64,000 nucleotides of DNA from Streptomyces sp. CG1 (GTDB lineage Bacteria; Actinomycetota; Actinomycetes; Streptomycetales; Streptomycetaceae). The position numbers and the translations under genes were made by a program. The notes below the pieces were generated by a model. The model was not told the origin of the DNA. It worked only from the letters and a program-made list of their open reading frames with translations, and searched no databases. The stretch is from the NCBI RefSeq assembly GCF_041080625.1, contig NZ_CP163518.1, forward strand, positions 8,301,501 through 8,365,500, read 5' to 3'. Positions 62,418 to 64,000 of this stretch are shown here, in pieces. Each line of letters begins with the position of its first letter. Positions within the stretch are counted from its first letter, which is position 1.

Positions 62418-64000
62418 ATGAGCCAGCAGGGGGGAAGGCCCGCCCGTCCCGAGGACGACTGGTGGGGACAGCTGTACGACGACTCCACCGAGGACACAGG
62501 ACCCGGGGCCGCGCCCGACACCCTGGACGACCGCTTCGCCTCCGCGAAGCACACGGTGACGGGCCGACAGACACCGGCCGCGCGTGACGACGCCGGGCCG
62601 GGAGACGGCGACAGGGGCAGCGGAGCCGACGTGGGCGGAGACGTCGGCACGGTGGGGCACGGGGACGGCGACCCGCCCACAGCGCTGTCCAGCCGCCCGG
62701 CACTGCCCTCGCAGCGCGCCCCCGAGCCCCCGCCCCTCCCACCGTTTCCCGCCCCCACGACGCCGGTCGACGCCCCGCCCCTCCGGCACACCCCCTGGGA
62801 CCGGCCCCCGGCGCCGCCCGAGCCACCCCGCCCGCCCGAGCAGCAACCACCCGCCCCGCCCGCCGAACGCCCGGTGTACAAGCCACCGACGCCCACCGCC
62901 CCCGCCGACCGCTCCGTGCCGGAGCCACCCGCCCCGCCCGCCGAACGCCCGGTGTACAAGCCACCGACGCCCACCGCCCCCGCCGACCGCTCCGTGCCGG
63001 AGCCACCCGCCCCGCCCGCCGAACGCCCGGTGTACAAGCCACCGACGCCCACCGCCCCCGCTGACCGCTCCGCGCCGGAGCCACTCGCACCGCCCGGCGA
63101 ACGCCCGGTGTACAGGCCGCCGATGCCCACCGCCCCCGCTGACCGCTCCGCGCCGGAGCCGCTCGCACCGCCCGCCGAACGCCCGGTGTACAGGCCGCCG
63201 ATGCCCCCCGCGCCGGTCGACCGCTCCGTGCCGGAGCCACCCGCACCGCCCGCCGACCGCTCCACGCCGGAGCCACCCGCACCACCCGCCGCGCCCGCCG
63301 TACCCCCCGAGCCACAAGCCCCCCCGGCGCCCGCCGTGCCCCCACAAACGCCCCCGGCCATCACCTCACCCCGCCCTCCCGAGGCCGCCGCAGACGACCC
63401 CGCGCCCCCCTCCGCCCTCGTACCGCCACCCCCACCCCCCTCCGCCATCGACTACGTCGGCTCCGGGCCGCCCACCTACGACCCGGAGCCCACCGCGTTG
63501 CCCGGTGCCGATCCGGACGGGCTCGGTGAGTTGGTCGCGGACACGGTGCTGGACGGGGCCCGGTACGGGGCCTGCACGTTGCGGGCCGTGTCGCTGCGCG
63601 GGGACTCTGCGCGGTACCGGGGCGAACCGCGCCGGGACTCGCTGCTCACCGCCCGGTTCGGGGTGGGCGAGCAGGCGCTGGTGCTCGTCGCGATGGCGAC
63701 CGGCGTGCGCGGCATGCCGGACGCGCATCTCGCGGCGGCCGAGGCGTGCCGGTGGATCGGGCAGGCCGTGGGCCGCAGCCATCAACGGCTCGTGGAGGAC
63801 ATCCGGGCGGCCCGGCGCGGCGAGCTGAAGTCGGGTCTGCAGCGGCTGACCGACCGCAGCCTCGGCAGACTCCGCGCGAGCGCCGCCGAACAGGGCGCCG
63901 ACCCGGAGGCGTACACGGCGAGCCTGCGCTGTCTGCTGCTGCCCGCCGACCCCGACTGCCGTACGCGCGTGTTCTTCGGCGTCGGCGACGGCGGCCTGTT
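62418..64000 (+). CDS. Proline-rich PP2C-like protein, 3' end outside window
   Basis: Open from ATG 62418 to the window edge, at least 527 residues. Order: a short acidic N-terminus (EDDWWGQLYDDSTED), a long low-complexity Pro/Ala region about 90-340 holding five 26-residue repeats (core ERPVYKPPTPTAPADRS), then a globular domain from about 350: YVGSGPPTYDPEPTALP, LVADTVLDGARYG, RGDSARYRGEPRRDSLLTARFG. The last segment, with its Arg-Gly-Asp-Ser-x-R-Y and following sheet-helix pattern, resembles the PP2C-type Ser/Thr phosphatase-like domain of Streptomyces proteins, but most of the catalytic domain lies beyond the window. No signal peptide or membrane segment is seen. A possible alternative GTG start is at 62397. 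Confidence 0.65.
   Translation, partial: MSQQGGRPARPEDDWWGQLYDDSTEDTGPGAAPDTLDDRFASAKHTVTGRQTPAARDDAGPGDGDRGSGADVGGDVGTVGHGDGDPPTALSSRPALPSQRAPEPPPLPPFPAPTTPVDAPPLRHTPWDRPPAPPEPPRPPEQQPPAPPAERPVYKPPTPTAPADRSVPEPPAPPAERPVYKPPTPTAPADRSVPEPPAPPAERPVYKPPTPTAPADRSAPEPLAPPGERPVYRPPMPTAPADRSAPEPLAPPAERPVYRPPMPPAPVDRSVPEPPAPPADRSTPEPPAPPAAPAVPPEPQAPPAPAVPPQTPPAITSPRPPEAAADDPAPPSALVPPPPPPSAIDYVGSGPPTYDPEPTALPGADPDGLGELVADTVLDGARYGACTLRAVSLRGDSARYRGEPRRDSLLTARFGVGEQALVLVAMATGVRGMPDAHLAAAEACRWIGQAVGRSHQRLVEDIRAARRGELKSGLQRLTDRSLGRLRASAAEQGADPEAYTASLRCLLLPADPDCRTRVFFGVGDGGL
62847..63236 (+). repeat. Five tandem 78-bp repeats in a coding region
   Basis: The anchor gaacgcccggtgtaca recurs at 62865, 62943, 63021, 63099 and 63177, exactly 78 bp apart, each encoding a 26-residue Pro-rich unit. 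Early copies have VYKPPTP, later ones VYRPPMP, so the array grew stepwise. Copy number may vary between strains or assemblies. Confidence 0.9.

Noticed and set aside
62240..63448. Glycine-rich minus-strand frame of 402 codons opposite the Pro-rich gene
   Set aside because: It is the antisense image of the Pro/Ala repeats; the + strand frame has a sensible N-terminus and a downstream globular domain.
1..64000. CRISPR array, rRNA or complete tRNA genes
   Set aside because: No regularly spaced repeat-spacer pattern, no rRNA core sequences and no complete cloverleaf were seen. The only regular array is the coding 78-bp repeat.

Overview
High G+C, actinobacterial codon use and gene content (RsgA, Ada-AlkA, Ogt, DUF456, a TrmB/LuxR-type regulator, a proline-rich PP2C-like protein) point to a Streptomyces or close relative. 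The window is dominated by a modular type I polyketide synthase (PKS) cluster at about 8.7-52.1 kb. A belt of decayed mobile DNA lies on its left and a decayed group II intron on its right.

Left edge, 0-8.7 kb: the 3' part of a cytochrome P450 gene, then a graveyard of elements. These are a frameshifted and truncated IS1380-type transposase, a truncated small gene, an endonuclease VII-like gene, a broken IS701-type transposase, an IS630 fragment, two complete-looking IS630-family elements with recognisable ends, an IS5-type transposase tail split by the second IS630, and an integrase N-terminal remnant.

Cluster, 8.7-52.1 kb: two divergent dihydrolipoamide dehydrogenase (E3) genes, an acyl-CoA oxidase-like flavoprotein, four PKS genes, a type II thioesterase, a 14-helix-class MFS exporter, a P450, a crotonyl-CoA carboxylase/reductase (CCR) and a second P450. 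From 10.35 to 52.06 kb all genes lie on the + strand with short gaps or 4-bp overlaps, so they are probably one or a few long transcripts. The PKS has a KSQ-AT-ACP loading module and six extension modules: M1 KS-AT-KR-ACP; M2, M3 and M4 KS-AT-DH-KR-ACP; M5 KS-AT-DH-ACP with no KR; M6 KS-AT-ACP-TE. AT motifs suggest an ethylmalonyl-type loading unit made by the CCR and decarboxylated to butyryl, methylmalonyl at M1, M2, M3 and M6, malonyl at M5, and an aberrant AT at M4. Colinear reading gives a 16-carbon chain with a C13 hydroxyl, a C6-C11 triene and a 3,5-diketo acyl end. Such a chain could be released as a 4-hydroxy-alpha-pyrone or as a 14-membered macrolactone, and then tailored by the P450s and perhaps the oxidase-like protein. 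I could not assign a known compound, and no pathway-specific regulator is visible.

Right side, 52.1-64 kb: a terminator, a degenerate group II intron (domain V plus a reverse transcriptase with two in-frame stops), about 1 kb without a convincing gene, then what looks like the core chromosome: rsgA, an ada-alkA/ogt DNA-repair pair, a TetR pseudogene, a secreted SGNH hydrolase, a DUF456 membrane protein, a TrmB/LuxR-type regulator, and a PP2C-like protein with a 78-bp tandem repeat that runs off the window.
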